DNA of 64,000 nt from Actinomycetota bacterium. GTDB lineage: Bacteria; Actinomycetota; Thermoleophilia; Solirubrobacterales; Solirubrobacteraceae. Below, piece by piece: positions 27,231 to 35,352 of this stretch (within the stretch, counting starts at the first letter, position 1; every line of letters starts with the position of its first letter). Made by a program: the position numbers and the translations under genes. The notes below the pieces were generated by a model that saw only the letters and a program-made list of their open reading frames with translations, did no database searches and was not told the origin of the DNA. The DNA lies in assembly GCA_005883215.1 (NCBI GenBank), contig VAYS01000006.1, positions 27,387 to 91,386 of the forward strand. Direction: 5' to 3'.

Positions 27231-28824
27231 TTGGCGTGGCGCTCGCGCCGACGCTCGCCGCCTCGGCCTGGACCGGCATCGGCGCCCGCGCCGGGACTTG
27301 CCCGTCGACGAACGTCCACGCCAGCAACGCGCCGAGCAGGGCCACTGCCGAGCCGATGCGCAGCCCGTGCTGCAGGGCGTAGACGAACGCGTGGTTGGAG
27401 GCGTCGACGATCTGCGCCGGCGCCCCGTGCACGCCGCTGGCGCCGAGCGCATCGGCGAGCTTCTGGCGAGCAGCGGCGGGCAGGTGGCTGGTGGCGGGCA
27501 GGGCGTCCAGACGCGAGCGCCCCAGCGCGACGACCAGCGCGCCGAGCACGGCGACGCCGAAGGTGCCGCCGACCATCCGGCTCATCGACAGGATGCCCGA
27601 GGCGACGCCGGCCTTGGTCGCCTCGACGGCGTTCATCGCCGCGGTGCTCATGGGCGACATGACGAAGCCCATGCCCAGCCCCATCAGCACGAACGCGCCG
27701 ATCAGGAAGCCGAACGGCGTCCCCACGTCGAGGTAGGACTGCCAGAACAGCGAGCCGGCCACCACGGTCAGACCGGCGGTCATCAGCACCCGCGGCCCGA
27801 TCTTGTCGGTCAGACGCCCGGCCAGCGGCCCGGCGATGATGATCATCGCGGTCGCGGGCAGGAAGCGCACCCCCGCCTGCAGCGGCGAGTAGTGCTCGAC
27901 GTTCTGCAGGTAGAGGGCCAGGAAGAAGAACATGGCCAGCATCGCGAACGAGACGATGAAGGCCACCACGTTGGCGCCGAAGAACGAGCGCGAGCGGAAG
28001 AAGCTGAAGTCGACCATCGGCGCGCGCACGCGACGCTCGATCACGGCGAAGGCCACCAGTCCCACGGCCGCGGTGGCCAGCAGCGAGATCGTGCGCAGCG
28101 AACCCCAGCCCCAGGCGTTGGACTCCACCAGGGCGATCACCAGGGCGGTGAGGCCGATCGTGATAGCCGCTACGCCCGGGATGTCGACGACGCGCTCGAC
28201 CGTCTCGTCGCGAGACTCGTGGGTGGCGAACAGCGTCACCACCACGGCGGTCGCCGCCACCGGCAGGTTGAGGAAGAAGATCGACTGCCAGCTGACGTTC
28301 TGGACGAGGAAGCCGCCGAACACCGGCCCGATCGCCAGCGCCATGGCCGACACGCCGGCCCAGGTGCCGATCGCCTTGCCGCGCTCGTGGGCGGGAAACG
28401 CGTTGGAGATGATCGACAGCGTGCCGGGCATCATGAACGCGGCTCCGATTCCCTGAATCGCGCGCCCGCCCACCAGCCAGGCATCGTTGGGCGAGAACCC
28501 GATCGCCGCGCTCGACAGGGCGAAGGTGACGACGCCGAACAGGAACATGCGCCGGCGCCCGAACAGGTCGCCGAGCCGTCCGCCGGTGACCAGTAGCACG
28601 GCGAACGACAGGGTGTAGGCGTTCACCGTCCACTCCAGCGAGGAGATCGAGGCGTGCAGGTCGCGCTGGATCGAGGGCAGCGCGACGTTTACCACCGTGT
28701 TGTCGAGCATGATCATGAACAGCGCGAAGCACATGGCCGCCAGCGTCCACCAGCGGCGGTTGTGCTCGTTGAGCCCGACCCGCTCGCGGGCCGAGTTGGT
28801 GGCGGCGCGCACGGCCTCAGTCAT
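27223..28824 (-). CDS. DHA2-family MFS multidrug efflux transporter
   Basis: A 533-residue proton-driven efflux transporter of the EmrB/QacA type with about 14 membrane helices. Motif D1 is LDNTVVNVALP, motif A is GRLGDLFGRRR and motif C is near AIGPVFGGFL. It begins at the ATG at 28824, 8 bases inside the upstream MarR gene, so the two are coupled; the long Pro-rich upstream frame is a shadow. The C-terminus ends within a tandem repeat array. Export of toxic compounds under MarR control is likely; the substrate is unknown. Confidence 0.94.
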   Translation of the reverse strand: MTEAVRAATNSARERVGLNEHNRRWWTLAAMCFALFMIMLDNTVVNVALPSIQRDLHASISSLEWTVNAYTLSFAVLLVTGGRLGDLFGRRRMFLFGVVTFALSSAAIGFSPNDAWLVGGRAIQGIGAAFMMPGTLSIISNAFPAHERGKAIGTWAGVSAMALAIGPVFGGFLVQNVSWQSIFFLNLPVAATAVVVTLFATHESRDETVERVVDIPGVAAITIGLTALVIALVESNAWGWGSLRTISLLATAAVGLVAFAVIERRVRAPMVDFSFFRSRSFFGANVVAFIVSFAMLAMFFFLALYLQNVEHYSPLQAGVRFLPATAMIIIAGPLAGRLTDKIGPRVLMTAGLTVVAGSLFWQSYLDVGTPFGFLIGAFVLMGLGMGFVMSPMSTAAMNAVEATKAGVASGILSMSRMVGGTFGVAVLGALVVALGRSRLDALPATSHLPAAARQKLADALGASGVHGAPAQIVDASNHAFVYALQHGLRIGSAVALLGALLAWTFVDGQVPARAPMPVQAEAASVGASATPTA

Positions 28825-29398
28825 CGTCGCTCCTGGCGGTCGAGGTGGAGGAGCGGACGGTGGAGGTGGAGGAGGGGGGCGTCGAGGTAGGGGAGGGCCG
28901 GCAGGCGGTGATCTCCTCCCGGTCGAGCACGGCGGCCAGCGCACCGCACAGGCGGCGCCGCTGGGAGTCTGAGAGCGAGGCGGCGAACTCCTCCAGCCCG
29001 GCCAGGCGCTCGCGCTCCAGGCGCGCGACCAGCTCGCGGCCCGAGTCGCTCAGGCCCACCCGCTTCATGCGCCGGTCGTGCTCGTCCTCGCGGCGCTCGA
29101 GGTAGCCCCGTCGCACGAGCTGCTCGACGTTGCGGCTGGTCGCCCCCAGCGATAGCCCGAGCAGCTCCGCCAGCTCTCCCACCGCGAGCTCGCCTTCGCT
29201 GGCGTCGAGCATGTGCAGCGCCTTGACCTGCCCCAGCGACAGCCCCAGCTCCTCGACCAGGGCATAGAACCCTCCGCCCGAGGTCTTGTGGACATAGGCG
29301 AGCAGCGTCATCAGCTCGGCGGCCAGCTCGGCGGGCGAGACGGGCCGGGGCCGACCGCGGCCCGAGCCGAGGGGCACCGATGTAGTAGTTGCTTGCAC
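28817..29398 (-). CDS. MarR-family transcriptional regulator
   Basis: A winged-helix regulator of about 193 residues. The core shows QVKALHMLDASEGELAVGELAELLGLSLGATSRNVEQLVRRGYLERREDEHDRR, the MarR wing with the conserved D-R-R, in consecutive segments. The C-terminus is an unusual Ser/Thr/Pro repeat ending in DDD. The open frame runs back to a TTG at 29434, but that lies in a palindromic operator, so a GTG at 29398 or 29377 is more likely. It overlaps the MFS efflux gene by 8 bases and probably represses both itself and the pump. Confidence 0.9.
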   Translation of the reverse strand: MQATTTSVPLGSGRGRPRPVSPAELAAELMTLLAYVHKTSGGGFYALVEELGLSLGQVKALHMLDASEGELAVGELAELLGLSLGATSRNVEQLVRRGYLERREDEHDRRMKRVGLSDSGRELVARLERERLAGLEEFAASLSDSQRRRLCGALAAVLDREEITACRPSPTSTPPSSTSTVRSSTSTARSDDD

Positions 29399-29434
29399 AA
29401 ACGCAAGTATTGCACATTTGCATCGTTTGCGCAA
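29393..29434. promoter_or_regulatory. Palindromic operator upstream of marR-efflux operon
   Basis: The arms TTGCACAAACG (29393-29403) and CGTTTGCGCAA (29424-29434) are inverted with one mismatch in 11. A further TTGCACA at 29410 lies between them. The stretch is markedly AT-richer than its surroundings and sits at the 5' end of the MarR gene, so it is a likely autoregulatory MarR site. Confidence 0.75.
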
Positions 29435-29563
29435 TCGACGACCGTTGCCAGACGGGCAAGCGAGAGCCCCGGGGCCTCGAGGGCGATCGGCGTCTGCGTG
29501 GGGTCGCGCCGGCGGTCGGGCCGACCGAGCGCTGCGCAGGCGGCTAGGTCTGCGGGTTCTGGC

Positions 29564-29989
29564 CTAGGGCTGCAGCAGCTGGTTCTGCGCGCTGGCCCGC
29601 GACGGTCCCACGTTGAGGTGTGCGGCCTTGATGTTGCGATCTTCGACGCGGACCGCGTAGCTGCCGGTCGGGACGTCGGCCTTCAGCGAGGCGGTGTCCT
29701 GAGGGTTGATGGGACCGGTCTGCTGGTGCAGGGTCGTGTCCGTGCCCTGGAGCGTGAGCTGCTGAGAGCTGCCGGTGAGGTTGGCCACGATCAGCTCGAT
29801 CGGACCGGCGCCGAACTTGCTGGGCGACACCGACACGCCGGTGGGGGAGATGTTGGCCGTGACCACGATCGGCGCCGGCGGACGAGGGTTGTTCGCGTAG
29901 GGTTTGCCGGCGCCGCAGGCGGTTAGCGAGACGACGGCGAGCGCCGCAGAAACTGCGACGACACACCGCGCTGCCGGCAGCGCTGTCAT
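29564..29989 (-). CDS. Putative lipoprotein
   Basis: A 141-residue exported lipoprotein. It starts at an ATG with GGGAAG upstream; an ATG six codons earlier is possible. The hydrophobic stretch ends in the lipobox SLTACG. The mature part is beta-rich (VSVSPSKFGAGPIELIVANLT ... PTGSYAVRV) and looks like a cupredoxin-type fold, but copper ligands are not evident. The function is unknown. Confidence 0.75.
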   Translation of the reverse strand: MTALPAARCVVAVSAALAVVSLTACGAGKPYANNPRPPAPIVVTANISPTGVSVSPSKFGAGPIELIVANLTGSSQQLTLQGTDTTLHQQTGPINPQDTASLKADVPTGSYAVRVEDRNIKAAHLNVGPSRASAQNQLLQP

Positions 29990-30135
29990 CCGCTTCCCTC
30001 TCTCCATGTCTCGCTTGACCTCGGGCGATCAGATGATGCGCCAGCGGGGCCGGGACTGAACCCTAACCGAGGCCCCATCAGTACGCGAGTCCGGCAACCG
30101 CTTTCCCGCGTTCGGCGGCCGTTTGGCGCGCGCGC

Positions 30136-30636
30136 TCAGCGCTGCAAGCGGGTGTTGATGGCGTTGAGCGTACGGGTGATCTTGGCGTCGACGAGCTGCA
30201 CCGCGCCGAGCAGCCGCTGCCGGGCGCCCAGGCGCGTGGCGCGATCGGGCGCCGACAGGCCCGGAATCGCCGCGCTCACCGCCGCGCCGTAGGACGCGAG
30301 CTGATCGATGAGCTGGCGGTGCAGTCCGGCGACGTTGCTCGGGGGGCGGAGCGCTCGCAGGCGAGCGATGACCGCCGCCAGGGCGTGGCCGTAGGCGGCG
30401 GCAAACGATCCCGTGCTCGCCGGGTTGGCGTTGCTCACCCGTCCGGGGGCCAGCGCCCCCGGCATGCGCGCCACGGCAGCGGCGAACTGGCGCTGAGCCG
30501 AGTTGAGCTGGTCGACGTAGCGGTTGCCGGCGCCCGTCGATGACCCGCAGCCCCCGGCCACCACCACCACCACCACCACCGCGGCGGCGAGCGCGAGCGC
30601 ACCGGCGCGGGCGCGCGGGCGCCGGGGCAGCGCCAT
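30136..30636 (-). CDS. Putative lipoprotein with a poly-valine signal
   Basis: A 166-residue exported lipoprotein with the lipobox VAGGCGS. The signal's hydrophobic core contains a run of eight Val encoded by repeated GTG codons (ACC triplets on the plus strand near 30559-30581). The mature part is helical (YVDQLNSAQRQFAAAVARM ... RLGARQRLLGAVQLVDAKI), perhaps a four-helix bundle. Its ATG shares one base with the stop of the YgfZ gene (TGATG), so translation is coupled. The function is unknown. Confidence 0.72.
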   Translation of the reverse strand: MALPRRPRARAGALALAAAVVVVVVVAGGCGSSTGAGNRYVDQLNSAQRQFAAAVARMPGALAPGRVSNANPASTGSFAAAYGHALAAVIARLRALRPPSNVAGLHRQLIDQLASYGAAVSAAIPGLSAPDRATRLGARQRLLGAVQLVDAKITRTLNAINTRLQR

Positions 30637-31577
30637 CACGAGAAGGGAAGCTCCACCACCCGGGCGCTGGCCTCCCCCCCGGCCACCGAGAGCTCGGCGC
30701 CCGGCTGGGCCTCGCGGCGTACCAGCGCCAGGGCGATCGGGCCACGCCCCGGGGAGACCGCGACCGTGCCCAGGTGGCCGACGACCTTCTCGCCCAGACG
30801 CAGCTCGGATCCCGCGGGGGCGGGATCCGATAGCCCCAGCCCGCGCAGATGACGGTTGGGCTTGCCCTTGTAGTGCAGGCGAGCCACCGTTTCCTGGCCC
30901 ACGTAGCAGCCCTTATCGAAGTTCACCAGGCGCGCGTTGAGCCCGGCCTCCTGGGGGATCGTCGTGTTGTCGATGTCGATCCCGTAACGAGGCCGGCCCC
31001 GCTCGACGCGCAGGCACTCAAACGCGCCCTCCTGGACGGCCTCGGCGCCGGCGGCGAGCAGGGCCTGGCGCACGCGGGCGGTGGCCTCGGCTTCGCATAC
31101 GAGATCGAGGCCGAAGTCGGTGGCGATCGCCAGGGCGCGGTCGTCGCCGAGCTCGATCCAGCGGTTGGCGTGCTCGGGCGGTCCTGTCTCGAGCGGCTCT
31201 GTCTGTCCCGCAGCGACCGAGGCGACCTCAGCCACGTGGGGACCGGCCAGCGAGATCAGGCCCTGCTGCACGGTGCGCTTGTGCAGCTCGGCGGCGTAGC
31301 CCACGCCGAAGCGCCGCAGGCCGTCGAACAGCTCCTGGAGGCACACCCGCTCGCAATCGAGCCACAGCTCTTCGGTGGGCGGCGGCGTGCGGATCACGCG
31401 CAGCTCGGCGAGCATCTTGCCCTTGTGATCGAGCAGGGCGGCCCCACAGCCAGCCCCCAGCGAGAGGGCCAGGATGTCGTTGGTGAGCAGGCCGTTGAGA
31501 AAGTCGGCCGCCTCCCCGCCGGTGACCGCGAGCTTGCCCCGCTCGGAGCGGTCCAGCAGCCCGCATCCTTCGCGCAC
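30636..31577 (-). CDS. ygfZ: YgfZ/GcvT-like folate-binding Fe-S cluster protein
   Basis: A 313-residue tetrahydrofolate-binding protein of the YgfZ family, which helps assemble or repair Fe-S clusters. The signature KGCYVGQETVARLHYKG with its reactive Cys is present. The N-terminal GcvT-type domain has LAVTGGEAADFLNGLLTNDI. The GTG start is near the expected N-terminus. It is divergent from the MntR gene, with a short shared control region. The window contains several Fe-S enzymes (MoaA, FbiC, NuoF-like, ferredoxin) that may depend on it. Confidence 0.92.
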   Translation of the reverse strand: MREGCGLLDRSERGKLAVTGGEAADFLNGLLTNDILALSLGAGCGAALLDHKGKMLAELRVIRTPPPTEELWLDCERVCLQELFDGLRRFGVGYAAELHKRTVQQGLISLAGPHVAEVASVAAGQTEPLETGPPEHANRWIELGDDRALAIATDFGLDLVCEAEATARVRQALLAAGAEAVQEGAFECLRVERGRPRYGIDIDNTTIPQEAGLNARLVNFDKGCYVGQETVARLHYKGKPNRHLRGLGLSDPAPAGSELRLGEKVVGHLGTVAVSPGRGPIALALVRREAQPGAELSVAGGEASARVVELPFS

Positions 31578-31593
31578 CGAGCGGTGGTGGGCG

Positions 31594-31624
31594 AAACAGG
31601 TTTAGATATGGCAAAATCCAGTTT
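31594..31624. promoter_or_regulatory. AT-rich imperfect palindrome before mntR
   Basis: AAACAGG (31594-31600) and CCAGTTT (31618-31624) form an inverted repeat with one mismatch, around TTTAGATATGGCAAAA. The right arm abuts the mntR GTG at 31625. In this GC-rich context it is a likely MntR operator and promoter, possibly producing a leaderless transcript. Confidence 0.6.
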
Positions 31625-32308
31625 GTGAGCACGCACAGCGAGATCCACGAGACATCGTCGGCGGTCCAGGACTACGCCAAGGCGATCTATGCGCTCGAGC
31701 AGCGCGCCGATGCGCCCGTCTCCACCAACGCGCTCGCGGGGCGCATGGACGTCACGGCGGCCTCCGCCACGAGCATGGTCAAGAAGCTCGACGGCCTGGG
31801 CCTGGTCACCCACGTCCCCTATCGGGGCGTGCGCTTGACCGAGCCCGGGCGGCGGCTGGCGCTCGAGGTCCTGCGCCATCACCGCCTGCTCGAGCTCTAC
31901 CTGGCGGAGACCCTTGACGTTCCGTGGGATCGGGTACACGAGGAGGCCGAGGTGCTCGAGCACGTGCTCTCCGAGGAGCTCGAGGCGCTGATCGCCGCCA
32001 AGCTCGGCAACCCCACCCACGACCCCCACGGCGATCCGATCCCCAGCCCCGACGGCCACGTCGAGGAGCTCGCGACGTCGAGCCTGCAGGAACTCCAGCC
32101 GGGGGCCCGCGGCGTGTTCGTGCGGGTCTCGGATTCCGATTCCGAGATGCTGCGCTACCTCGCCGAGCGAGGCATCACCCCCGGCGCCGCGCTCGAGGTG
32201 ATCGACCGCCAGCCCTTCGATGGGCCGCTGTTCGCCCGCTTCGGCGACCAGGTGCACGTCCTCGGCGGCGACCTGGCGCGGGCCATGCGCGTGGAGGTCA
32301 CCGGATGA
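31625..32308 (+). CDS. mntR: Manganese-responsive DtxR-family regulator MntR
   Basis: A 227-residue metal-dependent repressor with an N-terminal winged helix, a dimerisation/metal domain and a C-terminal FeoA/SH3-like domain. The metal-site residues His86, Glu90, His105, Glu112 and His113 are visible. Two positions diagnostic of metal choice are of the manganese type: Asp16 where iron regulators have Met, and Glu109 where they have Cys. This matches the downstream Mn transporter gene, whose ATG overlaps the mntR stop (ATGA). Confidence 0.93.
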   Translation: MSTHSEIHETSSAVQDYAKAIYALEQRADAPVSTNALAGRMDVTAASATSMVKKLDGLGLVTHVPYRGVRLTEPGRRLALEVLRHHRLLELYLAETLDVPWDRVHEEAEVLEHVLSEELEALIAAKLGNPTHDPHGDPIPSPDGHVEELATSSLQELQPGARGVFVRVSDSDSEMLRYLAERGITPGAALEVIDRQPFDGPLFARFGDQVHVLGGDLARAMRVEVTG

Positions 32309-33627
32309 CGCCACCGGTCGAGGCACAGGCCGGCGCCATCGTCCTGGAGCCGGGCGTCGGCACGCTCGAGCCGGGCGTCGGCGCCCTCCAGACGCCGCTC
32401 GAGCGGGTGCTCGCGCGCGGCCGGGTCCGGGCCCTGCTGGCGATGCTCGGTCCCGCCTTCGTGGCGGCCATCGCCTACGTCGACCCCGGCAACTTCGCCA
32501 CCAACGTGCAGGGCGGGGCGCAGTTCGGCTACCTGCTGCTGTGGGTCGTCCTGCTGGCCAATCTGATGGCGATGCTGATCCAGTACCTATCGGCCAAGCT
32601 CGGCATCGCCACCGACCACAGCCTGCCCGAGCTCTGCCGTGAGCGCTTTCCCCGGGCGGTGACCTGGGGCCTGTGGGTCCAAGCCGAGCTCATGGCGATG
32701 TCCACCGACGTCGCCGAGTTCATCGGCGCCGCCCTCGGCCTGAACCTGCTCTTCGGCGTGCCCCTGCTCACCGCCGGCCTGCTCACGGCGGTGATCGCGT
32801 TCGCCCTGCTCGAGCTCCAGGCGCGCGGCTACCGGCGCTTCGAGCTGGCGATCACCGGGCTGCTGGGGATCATCTTCGTCGGCTTTCTCTATGAGACGCT
32901 GAAGATCGGCCCATCGGCTCATGCCTCGCTGGCCGGCCTGGTCCCCCACTTCGGGGGAAGCGCCGGCCTGCTGCTCGCCGTGGGCATCATCGGCGCGACG
33001 GTGATGCCCCACGTGATCTACCTGCACTCGGCGCTGACCAACGGGCGGGTGGCGGCGCACAACGACCGCGAGCGCCGGCGCATCCTGCGCTTCGAGCGGG
33101 TCGACGTGATCGTCGCCCTGGGGGTGGCCGGATTGATCAACCTGGCGATGCTCGCCGTGGCCGCCAAGCTCTTTCACGGCCCGGGCCACGCCAACATCAC
33201 CACGATCGAGCAGGCCCACTCCGGGTTTGCCAACCTGGTCGGCGGTGGCGCGGCGCTGGCGTTCGCGGTGGCCCTGCTGGCCTCGGGCGCCTCTTCCTCG
33301 AGCGTGGGCACCTACGCCGGACAGGTGGTGATGCAGGGCTTCATCCGCTTCCGCATCCCGCTGGTGCTGCGCCGGCTGATCACGATGATCCCCGCCCTGG
33401 CCGTGCTGGCCGTGGGCGTCAGCCCCACCAACGCACTGGTGCTCAGCCAGGTGGTGCTCTCCTTCGGCATCCCGCTGGCGCTGATCCCGCTGGTGCTGCT
33501 CACCGCCGACCGCGAGGTCATGGGGGTCCACGTAAACGGTCGCTGGCTCAGCGCGGTGGCGTGGACGGTGGCGGGACTGATCAGCGGGCTGAACGTCTAC
33601 CTGATCGTCCAGCAGTTCTGGGCCTAG
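32305..33627 (+). CDS. mntH: NRAMP-family manganese transporter MntH
   Basis: A 440-residue proton-coupled divalent metal importer with 11-12 membrane helices. The metal-binding motifs are DPGNFAT in helix 1 and GATVMPHVIYLHS in helix 6. The first 33 residues include a repeated LEPGVG segment and are not part of the fold. The ATG overlaps the mntR stop by 4 bases (ATGA), making a two-gene operon in which MntR controls Mn uptake. Confidence 0.95.
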   Translation: MTPPVEAQAGAIVLEPGVGTLEPGVGALQTPLERVLARGRVRALLAMLGPAFVAAIAYVDPGNFATNVQGGAQFGYLLLWVVLLANLMAMLIQYLSAKLGIATDHSLPELCRERFPRAVTWGLWVQAELMAMSTDVAEFIGAALGLNLLFGVPLLTAGLLTAVIAFALLELQARGYRRFELAITGLLGIIFVGFLYETLKIGPSAHASLAGLVPHFGGSAGLLLAVGIIGATVMPHVIYLHSALTNGRVAAHNDRERRRILRFERVDVIVALGVAGLINLAMLAVAAKLFHGPGHANITTIEQAHSGFANLVGGGAALAFAVALLASGASSSSVGTYAGQVVMQGFIRFRIPLVLRRLITMIPALAVLAVGVSPTNALVLSQVVLSFGIPLALIPLVLLTADREVMGVHVNGRWLSAVAWTVAGLISGLNVYLIVQQFWA

Positions 33628-33699
33628 CCGGGTTCGCACCGGCACGCGGGTGCGCGCCGCGGTCCGGCGGTCGGCCGCCGCAGTAGGCTTCGCCGCAGC

Positions 33700-34062
33700 A
33701 TGGCTCTGGCCGAGGACTTCCAGGCGGTGATCGAGGAGCTTCCCGACGACTGGACCGATCTCGAGCTCGATCTGCGGCTGGCCGACGAGTCGCGCTACGT
33801 CGACGCAGCGGTGTACCTGGTGACCTGCAACGCCCAGCCCTACTCCCGCCACGACTGGCACTGGCGCCTGCGCGTCGCTCACCGCTTCGGGCACGCGGCG
33901 TCGGCGCCGACCACCCACGGGGCGCTGAAGCTGCTCGACGACGCGGGCATCGCCGGCCAGCTCGCCGTGCGCGAGGTGCGCGAGGGCCGCGTGGAGATCA
34001 ACCCGCTGTGGGGGAGGCCGGAGTCCGCGCGCCAGGAGTTCCGGCGCCTGCGCGCCCAGTAG
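33700..34062 (+). CDS. Conserved hypothetical protein
   Basis: A 120-residue cytosolic protein starting MALAEDFQAVIEELPDDWTDLEL. It is acidic at the N-terminus and contains many Trp and His (YSRHDWHWRLRVAHRFGHAA), then a helical part (TTHGALKLLDDAGIAGQL). It looks like a small actinobacterial protein family of unknown function. The next gene starts 12 bases downstream. Confidence 0.72.
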   Translation: MALAEDFQAVIEELPDDWTDLELDLRLADESRYVDAAVYLVTCNAQPYSRHDWHWRLRVAHRFGHAASAPTTHGALKLLDDAGIAGQLAVREVREGRVEINPLWGRPESARQEFRRLRAQ

Positions 34063-34074
34063 CGGAGCGCTGCC

Positions 34075-34458
34075 GTGGCGCGCATCGTCGCCCTGGTGCC
34101 CGACCTGATGTTCGGATCGCGGGTGCAGGCCGCGCTGGCCGGCGCGGGGCACGACGTCGCGCTGGTGGCCTCCGGGCCCGAGGCCAAGGCGCGCCTGGAC
34201 CGGGCCGAGCTGCTGGTGGTCGACCTCGCCCAGCCCGACCCGGCCGGCATCGACCTGGTCGCCGGGCTGGGCGCCGGCGAGCGGGCGGGCGTGCGAACCC
34301 TGGCCTACTACGCCCACGTCGACCAGGCGACGCGCGAGCGGGCGCAGGAGGCGGGCTTCGATCTCGTGGTGCCGCGCTCGCGCATGGCCCGCGAGGGCCC
34401 GGCCCTGGTCGCGGGGTTATTGGCAGGCGGCGGACAACGGGACCGGGTCGAACCCTAG
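34075..34458 (+). CDS. Degenerate response-regulator receiver-like protein
   Basis: A 127-residue single-domain protein with a CheY-like pattern (ARIVALVPDLMFGSRVQAAL ... AELLVVDLAQPD ... VRTLAYYAHVD ... GFDLVVPRSRMA). A phospho-acceptor-like Asp is present in VVDL, but the acidic pair near the N-terminus is reduced to one Asp and the conserved Lys is replaced by Arg (VPRSR). It may be a phosphorylation-independent receiver. No kinase gene is nearby. Confidence 0.65.
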   Translation: MARIVALVPDLMFGSRVQAALAGAGHDVALVASGPEAKARLDRAELLVVDLAQPDPAGIDLVAGLGAGERAGVRTLAYYAHVDQATRERAQEAGFDLVVPRSRMAREGPALVAGLLAGGGQRDRVEP

Positions 34459-34500
34459 AATCGCCGCCGCATCGCACCTCGACCGAGGAGGAGGAGAGCG

Positions 34501-35295
34501 TTGGAGTCAAGTGGGACGACGACGGGCGGCCGCGCGGCGGCCGGCGAGCCGGCGGCGCCGGAGCTACAGCCGCGGGGGATACCGGCCTACGCGGCCGAGC
34601 TCGTGGGCACGCTGGTGCTGGTGTTCTTCATCTGCCTGGTACTGAGCGTCGACATCGGCGTGCTCGGCTACAAGTTCGACGCCGCCGGGATCGGCCTGCT
34701 CCACGCCTTCGTGCTGATGCTGCTGGTCTACTCGCTGGGCGGAACGTCGGGCGCCCACTTCAACCCGGCGGTCACCGCCGCGCTGGCGGCCGTGCGCAAG
34801 ATCGCCCCGATCGACGCGGCGATCTACATCTGCATGCAGCTGGTGGGGGCCGTCCTCGGCGCCCTGCTGTGCAAGGCCATCCTGCATGACCCGGGGCAGG
34901 CGGCCCACTACGGCGCGGTCACCGTCTCGGACGCGCTCAAGGGAGCCAACTTCACCGGCGCGCTGGTCGAGGCGATCGGGGCGTTCGCGCTGATGTGGGC
35001 GATCATGGCCATGGCGGTCAATCCCCGCGGACCGCGCAACATGGCCGGGTTGGTGATCGGGGCGACCCTGGGCTTCGTGGTGATCGTCATCGGGCCGCTC
35101 ACCGGCGCGGGCGTCAACCCCGCCCGAGCGTTCGGCCCGGACCTGGTCGGCGGCGGCGCCGACGCCGGCCCCTTCCTGCTCGTCTACGTGCTGGGCCCGG
35201 TGGTGGGGGCCCTGGTGGCCGCGTTCGGCTACCGCTTCCTGGTCCTCGATCCCCAGGCCAGGGTGGGCGAGGCGCCGATCCAGAAGCTGTCCTGA
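34501..35295 (+). CDS. Aquaporin / MIP-family channel
   Basis: A 264-residue channel with six membrane helices and two half-helices. Both NPA boxes are intact: GAHFNPAVT and GAGVNPARAFGP. The start is a TTG preceded by a GGAGGAGG ribosome binding site. The selectivity-filter position before the second NPA is G-A-G-V; whether it passes water or glycerol cannot be read with confidence. The N-terminal 25 residues are Gly/Ala/Pro-rich. Confidence 0.92.
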   Translation: MESSGTTTGGRAAAGEPAAPELQPRGIPAYAAELVGTLVLVFFICLVLSVDIGVLGYKFDAAGIGLLHAFVLMLLVYSLGGTSGAHFNPAVTAALAAVRKIAPIDAAIYICMQLVGAVLGALLCKAILHDPGQAAHYGAVTVSDALKGANFTGALVEAIGAFALMWAIMAMAVNPRGPRNMAGLVIGATLGFVVIVIGPLTGAGVNPARAFGPDLVGGGADAGPFLLVYVLGPVVGALVAAFGYRFLVLDPQARVGEAPIQKLS

Positions 35296-35352
35296 CGCGA
35301 TCCCCACACGGCCGGCTCTCGGAGCTCGGCCCCGCGTAGACTCAGCAGAGCA

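Noticed and set aside
27139..28596. Plus-strand open frame opposite the MFS gene
   Set aside because: It is His/Arg/Glu/Gln-rich shadow sequence with no domain; the MFS helices on the other strand are unambiguous.
30559..30581. ACC triplet run as a regulatory microsatellite
   Set aside because: It is explained by GTG codons for a poly-Val stretch in a lipoprotein signal sequence.
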